Shown here one piece after another: positions 1 through 11,338 of a stretch of DNA of 64,000 nucleotides (its first letter is position 1; every line of letters begins with the position of its first letter). The notes beneath the pieces were generated by a model that saw nothing but the letters and a program-made list of their open reading frames with translations, did no database searches and had not been told where the DNA came from. This DNA comes from Spirodela intermedia (Eukaryota; Streptophyta; Magnoliopsida; Alismatales; Araceae): assembly GCA_902729315.2 (NCBI GenBank), contig LR746273.1, positions 6,530,501 through 6,594,500 of the forward strand, in the 5' to 3' direction. The position numbers and the translations under genes are program-made.

Positions 1-319
1 GCAATTAATAACATATTTGTCAAAAGACTGAGTGTAGAAATTCGAGTAGAAGTTAAATCGTTCAAGTCATGAGGCCTATATAGGAAAAGAAGTATACTTA
101 CATTATGGATACAACACATGCTATGGAGGAAAAGAATGCTACTATCAAAACAAAATCAATATTAAAAAATATGAGGATAATGAAAAATGAATCTATGAGG
201 AATTTGACTCCAAGATATACAAAAAGAGTTCAAGGAACTAGGTACCCTAAGTCACAAGCCTAACAATCAGAATGCTCATGCTCCTTAACAACACAAAATG
301 ACAATTGATTCTAAAAGAA

Positions 320-960
320 GCATAGTTGCAGAAACAGAGGGCTAAAGGCTTCTAGTTCTCATGTGATGAACAGTCCCAACTTGGGCACATATATAAAAAG
401 GAGCTGCAATTAATTATGATCTATGAAGAAGAAGGCGGTTTGAATGAGCTAGAGCAATTGCAAGTAAATGATACAACTTAGACACAAGGTGAGACAAAGA
501 AATCCAACATTGAGATCTCCCTCAATTTCATTGTTAGGCTAATAATGTCAAGAACGATGAAGTTGAAGGGAAATTTTTTTAAGGAGTTGATGGTGTTGAT
601 AGATTGTTGGGCAACCCACAACTTTATATCACATGAATTGATAAGTGAACTCAGTTTACATCTAGCAACAACCATAAACTACAACATCATATTGGGCCAT
701 GACATAGAAGTGAGGGGTGTGGCATTTGTCAAGGACTGAAAATACAATACTTAATGGTGAATAAAGATTATTTACTCTTGCAGCTTGAGTATAGTGACAT
801 CATTTTAGGAGTATAATGGCTCAAAACTTTGGACAAAATGATCATAGATTGGTGGAATCTCATTATGGTGGACAAAATGATCATAGATAGTGCAACAATG
901 ACCATTAGAGGAGACCCACAATTATGTAAGTTGAGAGTGTTGCTTAGATCCATCCTTTGT
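320..960 (+). mobile_element. Ty3/gypsy retrotransposon relic (gag zinc knuckle to protease)
   Basis: Conceptual translation with stops and frame slips gives a degraded gag-pol junction. Around 340-420 is a decayed zinc-knuckle stretch (a Cys-Asp-Glu core followed by Gly-His and a Lys-rich run). At 545-700 comes a retropepsin-like segment reading VLIDCWATHNFIS, where the active-site DSGATHNFIS of plant gypsy elements has become DCWATHNFIS. From 745 to 960 follow the IILG.QWLKTL-like and TIRGDP-like pieces that normally come after the protease. Order and strand agree with a single element. No LTRs, reverse transcriptase or integrase were recognised nearby, so this is an internal fragment. The altered active site and the stops show it is dead. 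Confidence 0.75.
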
Positions 961-3379
961 GAATTTCAACAAGGACAACAAGTGCTAGGTCCCTCCCTAG
1001 TAATCCATTTGGGCCACTTATCGGCCTAAGCAAGGACTCACAACCTAAACCCATTTTAGTATTACTTGCCATCGTAAAAGGAACAATAGTGTAAGAAATG
1101 ATTGAGAGGGCAAGTGGGCATGTGGCTCAATTAGGGAGCACTTTTGTAAGAAGTCAATAGAAGAGTGGGGCGCTCTTGAATTTGTTCCCAACTGTTTTAA
1201 GGTTTCCTCCGAAACCCCCTATATTTTTTATTCTATTAGCTACTTCAATAGAGTTTAATTCTAGTTTCTCTTGATTATTTTCATTTGTCAATACTATTAT
1301 TTAGTCATTATTTTTTTCTCTACGATAGGATCCCAATAGATGGATGGCAAAAATGTATAATCTTTAAGGAAGTGCCTAAAAAGATTCTAGGCAGACATCC
1401 ACATTATGCATTTAGGGAATGAGGTTATGTGCATTATTACAGTTCATTTGATGCCTTTCAATGTCAAAGAGAATTACATACATGTTGGAGCTAACCTTAG
1501 CTTATGGTGGGTAAATTATCATGAATATTACTATAAGCTAATCAGCCCAACTCAAAGTAATCAGCAATCAGTGGATAAGGCATAGATATCTAACTAAAAA
1601 TTATTTTAATCATTACAAACGTGGGATTAGTTGTGGAATGCATACATAATGCCCCAAAAACAAATCATTAGTGTAACAAAAAAAGCCACAAAATTTTTAT
1701 GAGTTGAGCTGGTCTACATCCAAGAAGACTTTGTCCACATGGATATAAGATCATGATCTGAGCATCTTATTTGTGACTGTGGAAAGCTACCATTTCACAT
1801 TCTCTACTTCATTATCTAAGTTTCCCTTAGTAAAATAATGAATATTCGAAAATTTCACTACCTTGATCATGAATCCATGGCAAGTCTATAAAAAACTAAA
1901 AGTTGACACAATCTTTTCTTCCATTCCAAACTAGAGAGAAGTCTATCGGAGTTTCCATTCCTATTTAGCCGTCAGTTTGAAAAGAAAAGACCATCATCTA
2001 CATCCCAATCGTTAATGGTTTAAATAAGCAATAGAAATTTCAGAAAACAAACTACGTCACAAAAGATATCTTGGCAAGAGGTAAGTTAAAATTGCGTCTT
2101 TCTTTTATTGGTACAACAGACGATCAAATAAGAGAATTCATATTTTGATGGACAGAAAATAGTCCACCTTTCTTTCTAATTCCCATGAAGAAACTAGAGA
2201 ATCAACCATTCCCGAACTATATACCATGTGCATAATCCCCATAGGACTGATATTCCCTAGAAAATGTAGAGTCAAACCTTCTGCACCTTCACCTGAAGCA
2301 TAATTCAGATCCTTTTTACTGAAAACAAAGACTGAAGTCATTTAAGTAATTGGCATAAAATGATGATTTCGCGCTCTCAACTCAAAGGCTTTCAAGCAGA
2401 TTCTCAACAAACATGCCGTTTTGATGTCTGTCCCAACCATTTGAAATACCTCCATGGGAGGTAAATTAATTGCGCTAATAGAGCTCTATATCGAAAGAAG
2501 CAATAAGATGCAGATAGGGAGTGGAGTAAAGTTGCGCCAGGTTCGTCCAGAGAAGGGTGAGTCAGGGAGTAGGGTCAGGTCGAGAGCCGGTCGATGGACG
2601 AAGCTAATTATACGGTGGAAAAAGGATTCGATGGACAAACAAGATTAAGGAAATATACAGAAAGACCTAACAAGAGAGAAGCTAATAATGCACCAGACGG
2701 AGGGAATAAAGCCCCCTGAACTGATCAAAAGCGAGCGGGACTTATAGCATTCATAGATCCGCTGCATTGAATTGGCCTTGAGATAGGAAACGGTGTCTTC
2801 TCTGGCACCAAGCTTACAGAGAAATGAAGGCAGCAGAAGCATGAGAAGTGCCCGCTGCATCCGTTTGGCTCGGGGCTAGCACTCCACGCTGCTGCTTATG
2901 CTTGCTGTGAATCCACCGATCGTCCTCCTTCCCGGCCAGCGGAAGAGATTGCTCGCGCAGGGAAGCAGCCCCCCTTCCCCCTTTCTGAATGGAATGGAAA
3001 TTGGCGGGTAAATGGGCTTTCAAAACATGGGTAGCGACCGAACTATCTAGAGACCAAATCTTCGGTTGACCATCAGACACGCCTCGTTGGAGATGAGAGC
3101 ATCTCTGCCGTCGATTCTTCACAAGCTGTTCTGATGATGCTCGTAGGCGCCATTACCCCACCATCCCTACCGTACACCGACCGAACTCCACGACCGGTGC
3201 CACGGTAGGCCCACAAATAGAACTCGGCGGCCCATCATAATCGAGTTGGACTATTCCTAAGCGGTTCTGCAGGAACATCTGACTCCTCACAACTGGCACG
3301 CCTGCTGTCAGGAGCAAGCGATGGCCTGTCAACAGCTGTCCTCCTCTTCTCCCGCGAGACCATCCCTTCCCACCTCTAC
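961..3379. other. Intergenic, no gene recognised
   Basis: Short open frames occur on both strands (for example 2138-2341 and 2814-3122, both minus) but none resembles a known family or has believable splice structure. The first part may be further decayed retroelement. The last few hundred bases become GC-richer and lead into the DUF1005 gene. Confidence 0.4.
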
Positions 3380-3404
3380 CTCTCTCTCTCTCTCTCTCTC
3401 TCTC
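3380..3404 (+). repeat. CT microsatellite in the probable DUF1005 5' leader
   Basis: About twelve uninterrupted CT units end some 270 bases before the DUF1005 start codon. Pyrimidine tracts here are common in plant promoters and leaders, and a role in expression is only inferred. Confidence 0.85.
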
Positions 3405-3675
3405 CTGTGTATGAGAGCGGAGAAAAAGGACCCGCTGGTGGGGGATCCAGCTGGAGAGAAGGGTCGGCCCGCACGTCTACCCATGGTTTGATTCCCAGGC
3501 TCCAAGATCCGCGGGCATGCCAGGCTGTGCCCCGCTGCCCTCCCCTCTTCTCCAACTGCAAGCGGCTGCCCAGACCGCCATTGCCGTCGTCTCCTTCGCC
3601 TCCTCCCCTCACCCCCTCTCGGCAATATCGGAAAAACCCTAGTCTTCTTCGGCCTGAGCGACGAAGAGGAAGGAG

Positions 3676-5125
3676 ATGGATCCGTGCCCCTTCGTGCGAG
3701 TCCTGGTGGGCAACGTGGCCCTCAAGGTCCTGGGGGCCTCCAAGCCGGCGCGTGCCGGCGTGCACCCGTCGTCTTCCCCGTGCTACTGCAAAGTCCGGCT
3801 GGGCCGCTTGCCCTGCCAGACGGCGGCCGTACCACTGATCCAGCCGGAGAGCGCCTTCCCGGAGGAGCAGTCGCTAGCCCTTGCCGTCGTGTTCCACCTG
3901 AGCCGGGCCGACCTCCAGGCCCTCGCCGGCAAGTCGCTGTTCGCTGGCGGCCGGCCCTGCCTGAGGGTCTCCGTATACAAGGGCCGGAGGGGCGCCACCT
4001 GCGGGGTGAGCTCCGGCCGGCTGCTGGGGCGGGTGGCGGTGCCGCTCGACCTCAAGGGCGCGGAGGCGCGGCCCTGCGTCTTCCACAACGGGTGGGTCTC
4101 CATGGGGAAGGAGGAGAAGAAGGAAGGTGGCGGCAAGGGCAGCAGCCCTTCGTCGCTGATGCACCTGACTGTGCGCGCCGACCCGGACCCTCGCTTCGTC
4201 TTCGAGTTCGGCGGCGAGCCGGAGACCAGCCCGCAGGTCTTCCAGATGCAGGGCAGCATCCGGCAGCCCGTCTTCACCTGCAAGTTCTCCTGCCGCAGCT
4301 CTGGCGACCGTAACCGTAGATCCAGGTAACCCACTCCACCATTCTCTCCATCTCCTTCTTCGATTCGAACTCAGGACTGATCAGGATTTTCTTTCTTTCA
4401 GATCACTGCAACTGGAGAAGACGAGCTCCACTAGGAAGTGGCTGGGATCCTTCGGGTCGGATAGGGAGCGGCCGGGGAAGGAGCGAAAGGGATGGTCCGT
4501 GACCATTCACGACCTCTCCGGCTCTCCGGTGGCGCTGGCCTCCATGGTCACCCCCTTCGTCGCATCCCCCGGCACGGACAGGGTGAGCTGCTCCAACCCC
4601 GGCGCATGGCTCGTGCTCCGGCCCGGCGGCGGCACCTGGAAGCCGTGGGGGCGCCTCGAAGCCTGGCGCGAGCGCGGCGGCGCCGGTGACGGCGACGATC
4701 TTGGGTACCGGTTCGAGCTCCTCCCCGACGCCTCCGTGCGCGGCGGCGGCGCCGGTCTGGTCCTCGCCGAGTCCACCCTCAGCGCCTCCAAGGGCGGGAC
4801 CTTCGCCATCGACCTCACCGGGAACGACGCGTTCCTCTCACCGCCGCCGCGGGAGACCCCTCGCCGGAGCTGGGACCTGGGGCTCGGCCTGTACCCATTC
4901 AGCGGCAACAGAGGGTTCGTCATGTCCTCGACGGTGAGCGGGCGGGGGAAGAAGCAAGGCCGGACGGCGGTGGAGGTCAGCGCGCAGCAGGTCGTTTGCA
5001 CGGAGGACGCGGCGGCGTTTGTGGCCCTCGCGGCGGCGATCGACCTCAGCATGGACGCCTGCCAGCTCTTCTCCCACAGGCTCAAGAAGGAGCTGCTGTC
5101 CCAGTCGCGGGACTCGCTGCCATGA
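3676..5125 (+). CDS. DUF1005 family protein
   Basis: Two exons: 3676-4325 and 4402-5125. The intron has GT at 4326 and AG at 4400-4401 (after a TTTCTTTC tract) and splits an arginine codon, giving 457 residues. The N-terminus MDPCPFVRVLVGNVALKVLG and later blocks VHPSSSPCYCKVRL, GRLLGRVAVPLDL, FHNGW, GWSVTIHDLSGSPVA and NPGAWLVLRPGG are signatures of plant DUF1005 proteins (the Arabidopsis At4g29310 and At1g10020 group). The start fits the family N-terminus exactly. The biochemical function of the family is unknown, and I see no signal peptide or membrane segment. The middle of exon 2 is very GC-rich with Gly/Ala expansions, typical of grass-like monocot genes. The gene converges with COX6A, whose stop lies about 650 bases downstream. 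Confidence 0.93.
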
Positions 5126-5422
5126 ACGCCGGCGAAACCAGAAAAGGGAAAAGGACCCTTTTACAACGTCCTTTTCTTTCCTGCTGACAGGCTACTAACC
5201 ATAGCGGGGGTGATGAAGCTAGCTGCTTTGTTTTGACGTGGGCGGTGTGATCATCTGAGAGTTCTTGCTCCTTGCCATTTTGACCTCCATTTTTCGGTCT
5301 TCTCTAGGGTTTTTTGAATCTAGAAGAAGTGCATTTTTAATGATGGGAGAGAATAGGTGCCTTCTGATGATGTTGAGCTTTATTTAATCTTCTTTACTCA
5401 ATCCTTACAACATGCATGAAGT

Positions 5423-5480
<58 letters not shown>

Positions 5481-5680
5481 GACAAAGACAAGCAACTAGC
5501 ATTAAGACAAAGAGAAGCCCCGTTTGTGCAGAACATTATTGAAATAAGGTGAAGGTGAGCGGAAGATAAGAGTAACTCTCTCTCTCTCTCTCTCTCTCAA
5601 GACAAAGACAAACAACAAGCATTTAGACAAAGAGAAGGCCCGTTTGTGCAGAACCTTATTGAAATAAGGTGAAGGGAGAA
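5423..5680. repeat. Two-copy tandem duplication carrying CT microsatellites
   Basis: A CT tract (5423-5479) is followed by a unit starting AGACAAAGACAAGCAACTAG (5480-5555). About 120 bases on, the same arrangement recurs: CT tract (5575-5598) and near-identical unit (5599-5675). Both units share the GACAAAGAGAAG, CGTTTGTGCAGAAC and TTATTGAAATAAGGTGAAGG blocks, with a few substitutions. The array sits between the convergent 3' ends of the DUF1005 and COX6A genes. Confidence 0.9.
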
Positions 5681-5779
5681 GAAAGAAAAGGTTTAATGCG
5701 TCTCAAAACCAGGCATTGACCAACCAAAAACAACGGCCGAACACACGACCCAATGCGCGACTTGAAAGCGGGACGACGG

Positions 5780-6476
5780 TCAATGATCGCCGTGGTGGTC
5801 TTTCGTCTCGAAGAGGCCGTCAGGACCTGCATCACAAGGGCACCATCGTGCACGATCATCTGAGACTTCTTCCGACATCAAGATATGCGTAAAGGAGAGA
5901 GCAGCAAGGATGACCCAGGGAGTGATCTATGATCCTCACAAAAGGTACGATTCATTGAAAAAGTGATCACATCTGCCGGTTCTTTCTACCTTCCTCGTCG
6001 TGTATGTAGAACGAGGATGATTGGGAGGAAGCATTGGGAAATCAAAGTATTCCATAAATGGAAAATAATATCTTTAAGGAATTGAAAAAGCTTTGTGTTT
6101 AGCCATTGACCCATTTTTTCTTCATCAATATTGAAAATTCCCACCCCGAAGAAAAGAAAAATAAAACAAATGGAAGGAACTCTCCGTAGAGAGAAAGAGA
6201 AGTGAGGTGTGTGAGAAACGGGGAATGGACAGAAGAAGAAATAAGAGATAATTGACAGAGGAAAAAACGTAAAGAGAAGGAGGTGAAGCAAAGGCAATCA
6301 AAGTGGCAGACATGAGGCCGAGCAGAGTGAGAAATGGAAATATGAGCCGACAAAGCAAAGATAGGTCAAGGAAGATCCAAAGTTTGAGAGCTTAGAAAGG
6401 GCAGAAATTAAATGCCAGAGAGCGTAGAAAGAAGGAGAAAAGATTGGAGACGCAAACCAAAACAAAAGGAAGAGTG

Positions 6477-6522
<46 letters not shown>

Positions 6523-7895
6523 ACCGCTGTGCTGGGAGACTAGTTGTTCATTTGAACGGCGTCAAAGGGGAGGCAGCAGTAAAATTCCGCAATGGTCGAG
6601 TGCACAAGGTTAAAGGAAACAGAAAAGAGGTGCTCTGATGATGTGCTAGAGGATGAAGGTCAACGCAAAGGAGAGAGCAAGATAAGGTGATTAGTCATGA
6701 TTTGTTACGTCATAGGATTAAAAGCTGTGGATAAGGCAGACCGAGCCAAGATCATGTGTGAAATTTATAATATCCAATATGTGAAACATCATCAGAACTA
6801 TTTAGCTTACATGCAAAGAGCTATCTGGATCACAATATATAGAGCACTTTTACTAAATTAGAGAAAATCATATTTAAAAAACATTTGATTAGGTATGAAT
6901 ACGGGAAAGAATATTGGACTGTTCAGGAAATCTATGTCAACAAAAACTAATTGAATGCACCTGAACTGAGTATATCCACAGGACAACGACGAGATTGTAC
7001 ATCCAACGATTATAATAGAAATTCTAAGGATATCAAAGGTGAGGAATAAGCGCTTGAAAAGTCATTATAGCAGGGATATAAACCAGTCATAAGGGAAAAA
7101 TTTTCTCAATTGTCCACCAAGGAAAAATAAAAATAATTATATGAACGTGGTTTCACATACAGAGCTGATGCCAATAATTATCGTTTAAGGAAGCAGGTGA
7201 TGAAAGATAACACATGATAATCGGAGAAAATACATACCCCATGGGAATTCCTTGTTCCGTATGTGCAGATAAGGATAAGGCTGCAAGAAAAAGTAATTTT
7301 GAGACCTCAGATTAGTTCGTGTGTCTCGAAAATTCATGAAGATAGGCATAGCCAACAAAATAGCCCTAGAAATACAGCATTTATATGTATATATATCTGG
7401 TGGTGGTTGCTGATGGTTACCGGTGGTTCGTCAAAGTGCGCGTGCCCCTTTGAGAGACTGTAAATAGCTAGAATGGTGCAGCTCACGATCCCAGCGTATG
7501 TGATCTTCTCCCATTTCGCCGTCTCATCTGAGATCCGCCATTAAAAAACAAAGAGAAATTTGATTTCACGCCTGGAAAGAAACAAACCCTAACCAGAAAC
7601 CGAAAATCATGCCGAGCAGGAACAAATAGAACTTCGAGGTCGCAGAGAAACCAAAAGGTCACAAGAAAGGAACACGATGAAGATCGAAGAAAGTCCGTAA
7701 GACGTCATTTGCGGTAATAGAATCAGAAAGCATCGCAAAGGCCATGGTGATATGAAACGAGAATCCTCCCAGCCCTCTCCGCTTACGGGCATCATCGTGG
7801 GAGGAAGCGGAGAACCTCCTCTTGCCGGCGGACGCGACGGTGCCGGACCTGGTGCTACCGCGTAGAGCTCTCAGAAGACCGGATCTCGCCGCCAT
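5780..7895 (-). CDS. COX6A: Cytochrome c oxidase subunit 6a, mitochondrial
   Basis: Four exons read on the minus strand: 7895-7787, 7527-7421, 7280-7238 and 5826-5780, all GT-AG and in phase, giving 101 residues. This matches the usual plant length of about 100. Residues 1-30 are Arg/Ser/Ala-rich, as in a mitochondrial presequence. HDDAHETAKWEKITY follows, then one membrane helix (about 45-61), then PPPYPYLHIRNKEFPWGPDG, the signature of subunit 6a, and LFE plus a His/Asp-rich tail. Subunit 6a is a small accessory subunit of respiratory complex IV in the inner membrane. The ATG at 7895 is chosen because the in-frame codon further upstream (7907) is GTG. Exon 4 has only 47 bases and lies beyond a 1.4-kb intron that holds a CTTT microsatellite. 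Intron 1 contains a telo-box AAACCCTAA (7584-7592). Confidence 0.93.
6477..6522. repeat. CTTT microsatellite in COX6A intron 3
   Basis: About eleven perfect CTTT units (AAAG on the coding strand) lie inside the 1.4-kb third intron of COX6A. Confidence 0.95.
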
Positions 7896-8057
7896 CGAAG
7901 CCACCACCGAAACCTCCCTCCTCTCCCCCCCCTCCCCCCTTGCACTTCTCTCCTCCCCCTTTCTCCGAACCTGACGAATCGAATACCTTCCTACGCCTCC
8001 CTAGCCTTGATCCTGACCGTAGGATCACCATCAAGGCCGTACCTGCTTTCCAGTTGA

Positions 8058-8252
8058 TGGGCCTAAAAGGCTCTCAGGAGCCTAACACGATAAGAAAAAC
8101 GTTTAATGGGCTTTCCTCTAATGGGCCCGATGATTCCGGATATGATTATATTACTGCACTCTCGATTGGATCCAACTTCCAGCCCATTAAGAACAATTCC
8201 CTAGTCCCTGGTAAGGCTCCGTCTTACGTGGCGCACACTCTTCATAGGCCCA
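8058..8252 (-). promoter_or_regulatory. Cluster of five site II (TGGGCY) motifs upstream of COX6A
   Basis: TGGGCC or TGGGCT, in either orientation, occurs at 8058-8063, 8107-8112, 8122-8127, 8181-8186 and 8247-8252, that is 160-360 bases upstream of the COX6A start. Site II elements of this form are known to drive coordinated expression of plant nuclear genes for cytochrome c and oxidase subunits, through TCP-type factors. The motifs are seen directly; their role here is inferred from position and family knowledge. Confidence 0.6.
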
Positions 8253-8954
8253 GCCAGTCGGTAACTCCACTCCATTTACCTCCCCCTCGATATAGTAGAT
8301 TTATTTATTTATCTGCTCGTACGGCCCCCAGGTACGACTAAGAAAGATCAAGGCATCTGTGGGACCCACAGCCCGTCGCAAATCCAAGAAATGCATGTCC
8401 CGACAGGTCTATATTTCCATCCAGAAAAGGTTGAGACCTCTCTCTTTCTCTCTCTCTCTTTCTCTCTTTCCAGAAAAGCTTAAAAATTTGGTTCGTCGAT
8501 TGAGACCTCTCTCTCTCTCATCTCCTCTCTCTTCTCTCCTCTCTCTCCTATCTCTCTCTCTCCCCCTTTATCCAATTAGCTTAAGATCCAGATGACGTTA
8601 AATTAAGGCAAAAGTGCAAAATAGAACGCATTATGAATAATATAAGCAGAAAGAGGGGAAACGACGACAAATCTATGATTAAGAAGGGATAAATGATCAC
8701 GGGACAGTCCGCCTCAGATCTTCTCTGCGCTTTCTGCCTGCTCGGATCAGCACGCCGAAATCTTCCAGTCTGTATCTCAGAGGAGATCAGAAACTCTTAA
8801 GGGCGTCAACGGGGACGGAGCTTCGCGAGGGACTGGAGCTGCAAGGACGATGACGGTGGTCTTTTATTGATGCAGCCGGGCATGTTGAAGTCAATGGGGG
8901 GTTGACCTGCCTGGTCTTCCTTGTCCTCTCGATCCAGAACGTAGGTTTCTCGGG
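8253..8954. other. Intergenic between COX6A promoter and TauE/SafE gene end
   Basis: No gene is recognised. A CT/CTTT-rich stretch spans roughly 8436-8570. The last few hundred bases are the likely 3' untranslated region of the TauE/SafE gene. Confidence 0.5.
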
Positions 8955-10595
8955 TCACTCAGTGCAGAAGCTGAGGAACCCCATGTACTCGTTGTTCTTG
9001 ATCATGCGGACGCTCGTCTCTACGCCGATGACGCCTGCGAGAGAAAGAGAGAGAGGGGGGAAGATGAAGGACTGGAAGTGAGGGGGAGGGAAGATGGCGG
9101 AGTTGCAGGCGGGAAGAGGGCGTACCCATCGTCAGAGCGCTGGCGAAGATGACGGAGGAGAGGATGAAGACGATGAGGGACGCCCTCTTAAGCATCAGCA
9201 CCAGCTTTCTCACGAAGAACTGCCCCCAGAACCCCGCCATTAGAGAGACGCTCATGAGGTACAGTGCTGCGGAGGGAACCCAGACAATTAGCCCGCTGCC
9301 GGTCGTATATTTCCGGAGCAATGAAAGATCAAACTCGGCGAGAGCGCACCGTATGGGATGGGAAATCTCCGCAGGAAGTAGAATTCCACGACGGAGAGAG
9401 AGGAGGAGAAGAGCATCACGAACGTTGCGGTGGCGCTCGCGACCTGCAGGTCCAATCACCGGCGTAATCGTCGTCGGATGATCGTTAGATTTTGTGAATG
9501 AATCATATGGTCGAATAGGGAAGAGGGTGTTTTTTGACCTGAGGGATGACGCCAATCTCGAGCAGAAGTGGGCCCAGGATGAAGCCGCCGCCGGAGCCCA
9601 GGAGGCCGCCGACGGTGCCGCCTAAGATGCCGCAGAGGGCGCAGAAGAGCAGCTGAGGGGCGGTCCACTCAATGGAGGCCTCACAGACGCATTCCCAGTT
9701 GCCGGCCATCCTCCTCTCCTTGCTCTCCTTATACAGCTTAACTGCTTCCCACGCGAACACACTGATCGACACAGGGAACTGCAACCGGAGACGGAGGAAA
9801 CTCAGTAACGTCGACGGCCATTCCAAAGAGCCTGATCTTGTCTCTAACACCCACCTGCAAGACGTTGACGAACCAGTACATCGGGCTGCAGACGGGCGCG
9901 TTGGTCTGGCAACAGACGAGAACTAGGTGAGAGCAGGAGATCACTCAAGAGAAGAAGGCTTGGGTTAGAAAGAGCGTCTTCTTGCCTTGGTGATTTGCAG
10001 CAGCAGGAAGCAGACCCACACGACGAGCAGGACAAGAATCCCTCTCCATCTCAAATTCGATCGAAGAATGTCCTGTCCGGATTCGATCATGGGTAAACTC
10101 AGATTCTATGCTACCATAAAAGTAAAAAAAATTCTTCCGCGTACCATTCCAGATCTCTCCTTCTTAGGAAGCAGCGGTGCGTAATCCGCGTCGATGATCA
10201 CTGTAGAGAAGCGAGAAGATTTAACAGGTGCACTTTCAAAGACCAGAGCTCGACTGAATTTCTTCAATGAAGGAAAGGAGAGAGAGAGAGAGAGAGATAG
10301 GCACCTTCATCGCCATTAGCCTTCGAGAGGGTCTCCTGCCTCTTCTTCTCTTCCTCCAACTGCGGAAGAAAAGAATTCGCAAACGGGTCAGATTCTATCT
10401 AGAAGAGCCGTCACTCGGATTCTGCAGGTGAATGAAAGGGAATGAATGACCAGACATTGAAGAGAGTCTCCTGCTCCCACATATGAAGTCCTCTGAAGAA
10501 AGACCTCGATGATGTGCCTGAAAGGAGATTGCCAGTGTGAGAATTATCCCCGCAGAGACTGCAGTAACAGCCGAGAGCCGTGGATAGAGACAAAC

Positions 10596-10640
<45 letters not shown>

Positions 10641-11338
10641 ATGATGATTACCGATGAAGAGGATGATGATGAGCACTGTGATAAGCCAGTAGGGGAAGAC
10701 GACGCTGAGTGAGACGCCGATGGTGATGCCGAGCATGAGCATGGGCTGGAAGAGGAGGGCGAGGTCGTAGTCGATGATGGGCACCTCCTTGGTTGGGTGC
10801 GCCACCCTGATGTTATACCAGACGGACGACGCCGACGCCCCCATTATCATGCCTGAGAACCCCGCCGGCGATAAGAGACGAGTCAGATGTGCTTCCAAGG
10901 ATAGAGATATCGAGCGGGAGGAAGAGGCGACGGGGGGAAGCTACATTTGGAGAGAGCTGCGGCGGACTTGGTGTCGAAGCCGACGATAAGGTTGAGCATG
11001 GGGACGAAGATGCCGCCGCCGCCAACGCCGCCCACGGTGCCGAACGCCGAACCGAGGAAGCCGATGAGCGTCGCCATGGCGCTCCGCCAATTGAGCTCGA
11101 GATCCTATTCTCCCATGGCAAGACATGAGGAAATAAGCGATGAGAAGGAGGAGGAGGAAGAGGAGGATTGGGAGAAGGAGGTTACCGGCCAAACTCGAAC
11201 GGGGCCGGCGGCGAGGCCATGGAGGAGTAGGGAGGACCCGTCTTCCCGGAGGCCTCTGGGGAGGAGGAATACGGATAAGATGGCGGCGGAGAAGGCCGCG
11301 AGGAGGTAGGCCACGAAACTCCTGCTCCTGATCTCCAT
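8955..11338 (-). CDS. Sulfite exporter TauE/SafE family membrane protein
   Basis: Twelve exons on the minus strand: 11338-11186, 11104-10945, 10852-10652, 10517-10456, 10359-10305, 10200-10145, 10072-9986, 9905-9855, 9778-9539, 9443-9350, 9266-9126 and 9034-8955. All junctions keep phase, giving 459 residues. After an N-terminal hydrophobic segment (about 8-28) come the two glycine-rich repeats of the family: [16 protein letters not shown] (about 69-84) and [16 protein letters not shown] (about 328-343). The conserved block [17 protein letters not shown] lies in exon 3, and the C-terminus contains the plant signature NNEYMGF. A short charged loop (exons 4-6) separates the two membrane halves. 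Bacterial relatives export sulfite or organosulfonates; the plant substrate is not settled. Intron 7 starts with GC instead of GT, and intron 6 is only 72 bases. Exon 4 to 5 uses a weak donor (GTCTGG) and is the least certain junction. Confidence 0.9.
10598..10638. repeat. GA microsatellite in TauE/SafE intron 3
   Basis: About twenty GA units lie within the third intron, just after the exon 3 donor site on the coding strand, where they read as CT. Confidence 0.95.

Noticed and set aside
2814-3122. 102-residue minus-strand frame before the DUF1005 gene
   Set aside because: No domain, and no support from codon pattern or splice context.
3684-4313. 209-residue plus-strand frame overlapping the DUF1005 exon
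   Set aside because: An alternative-frame shadow of a GC-rich exon; the DUF1005 frame carries all the conserved motifs and the splice continuity.
7940-8341. 133-residue plus-strand frame upstream of COX6A
   Set aside because: Low-complexity Ser/Pro composition, no domain, no introns, and it overlaps the site II promoter cluster.
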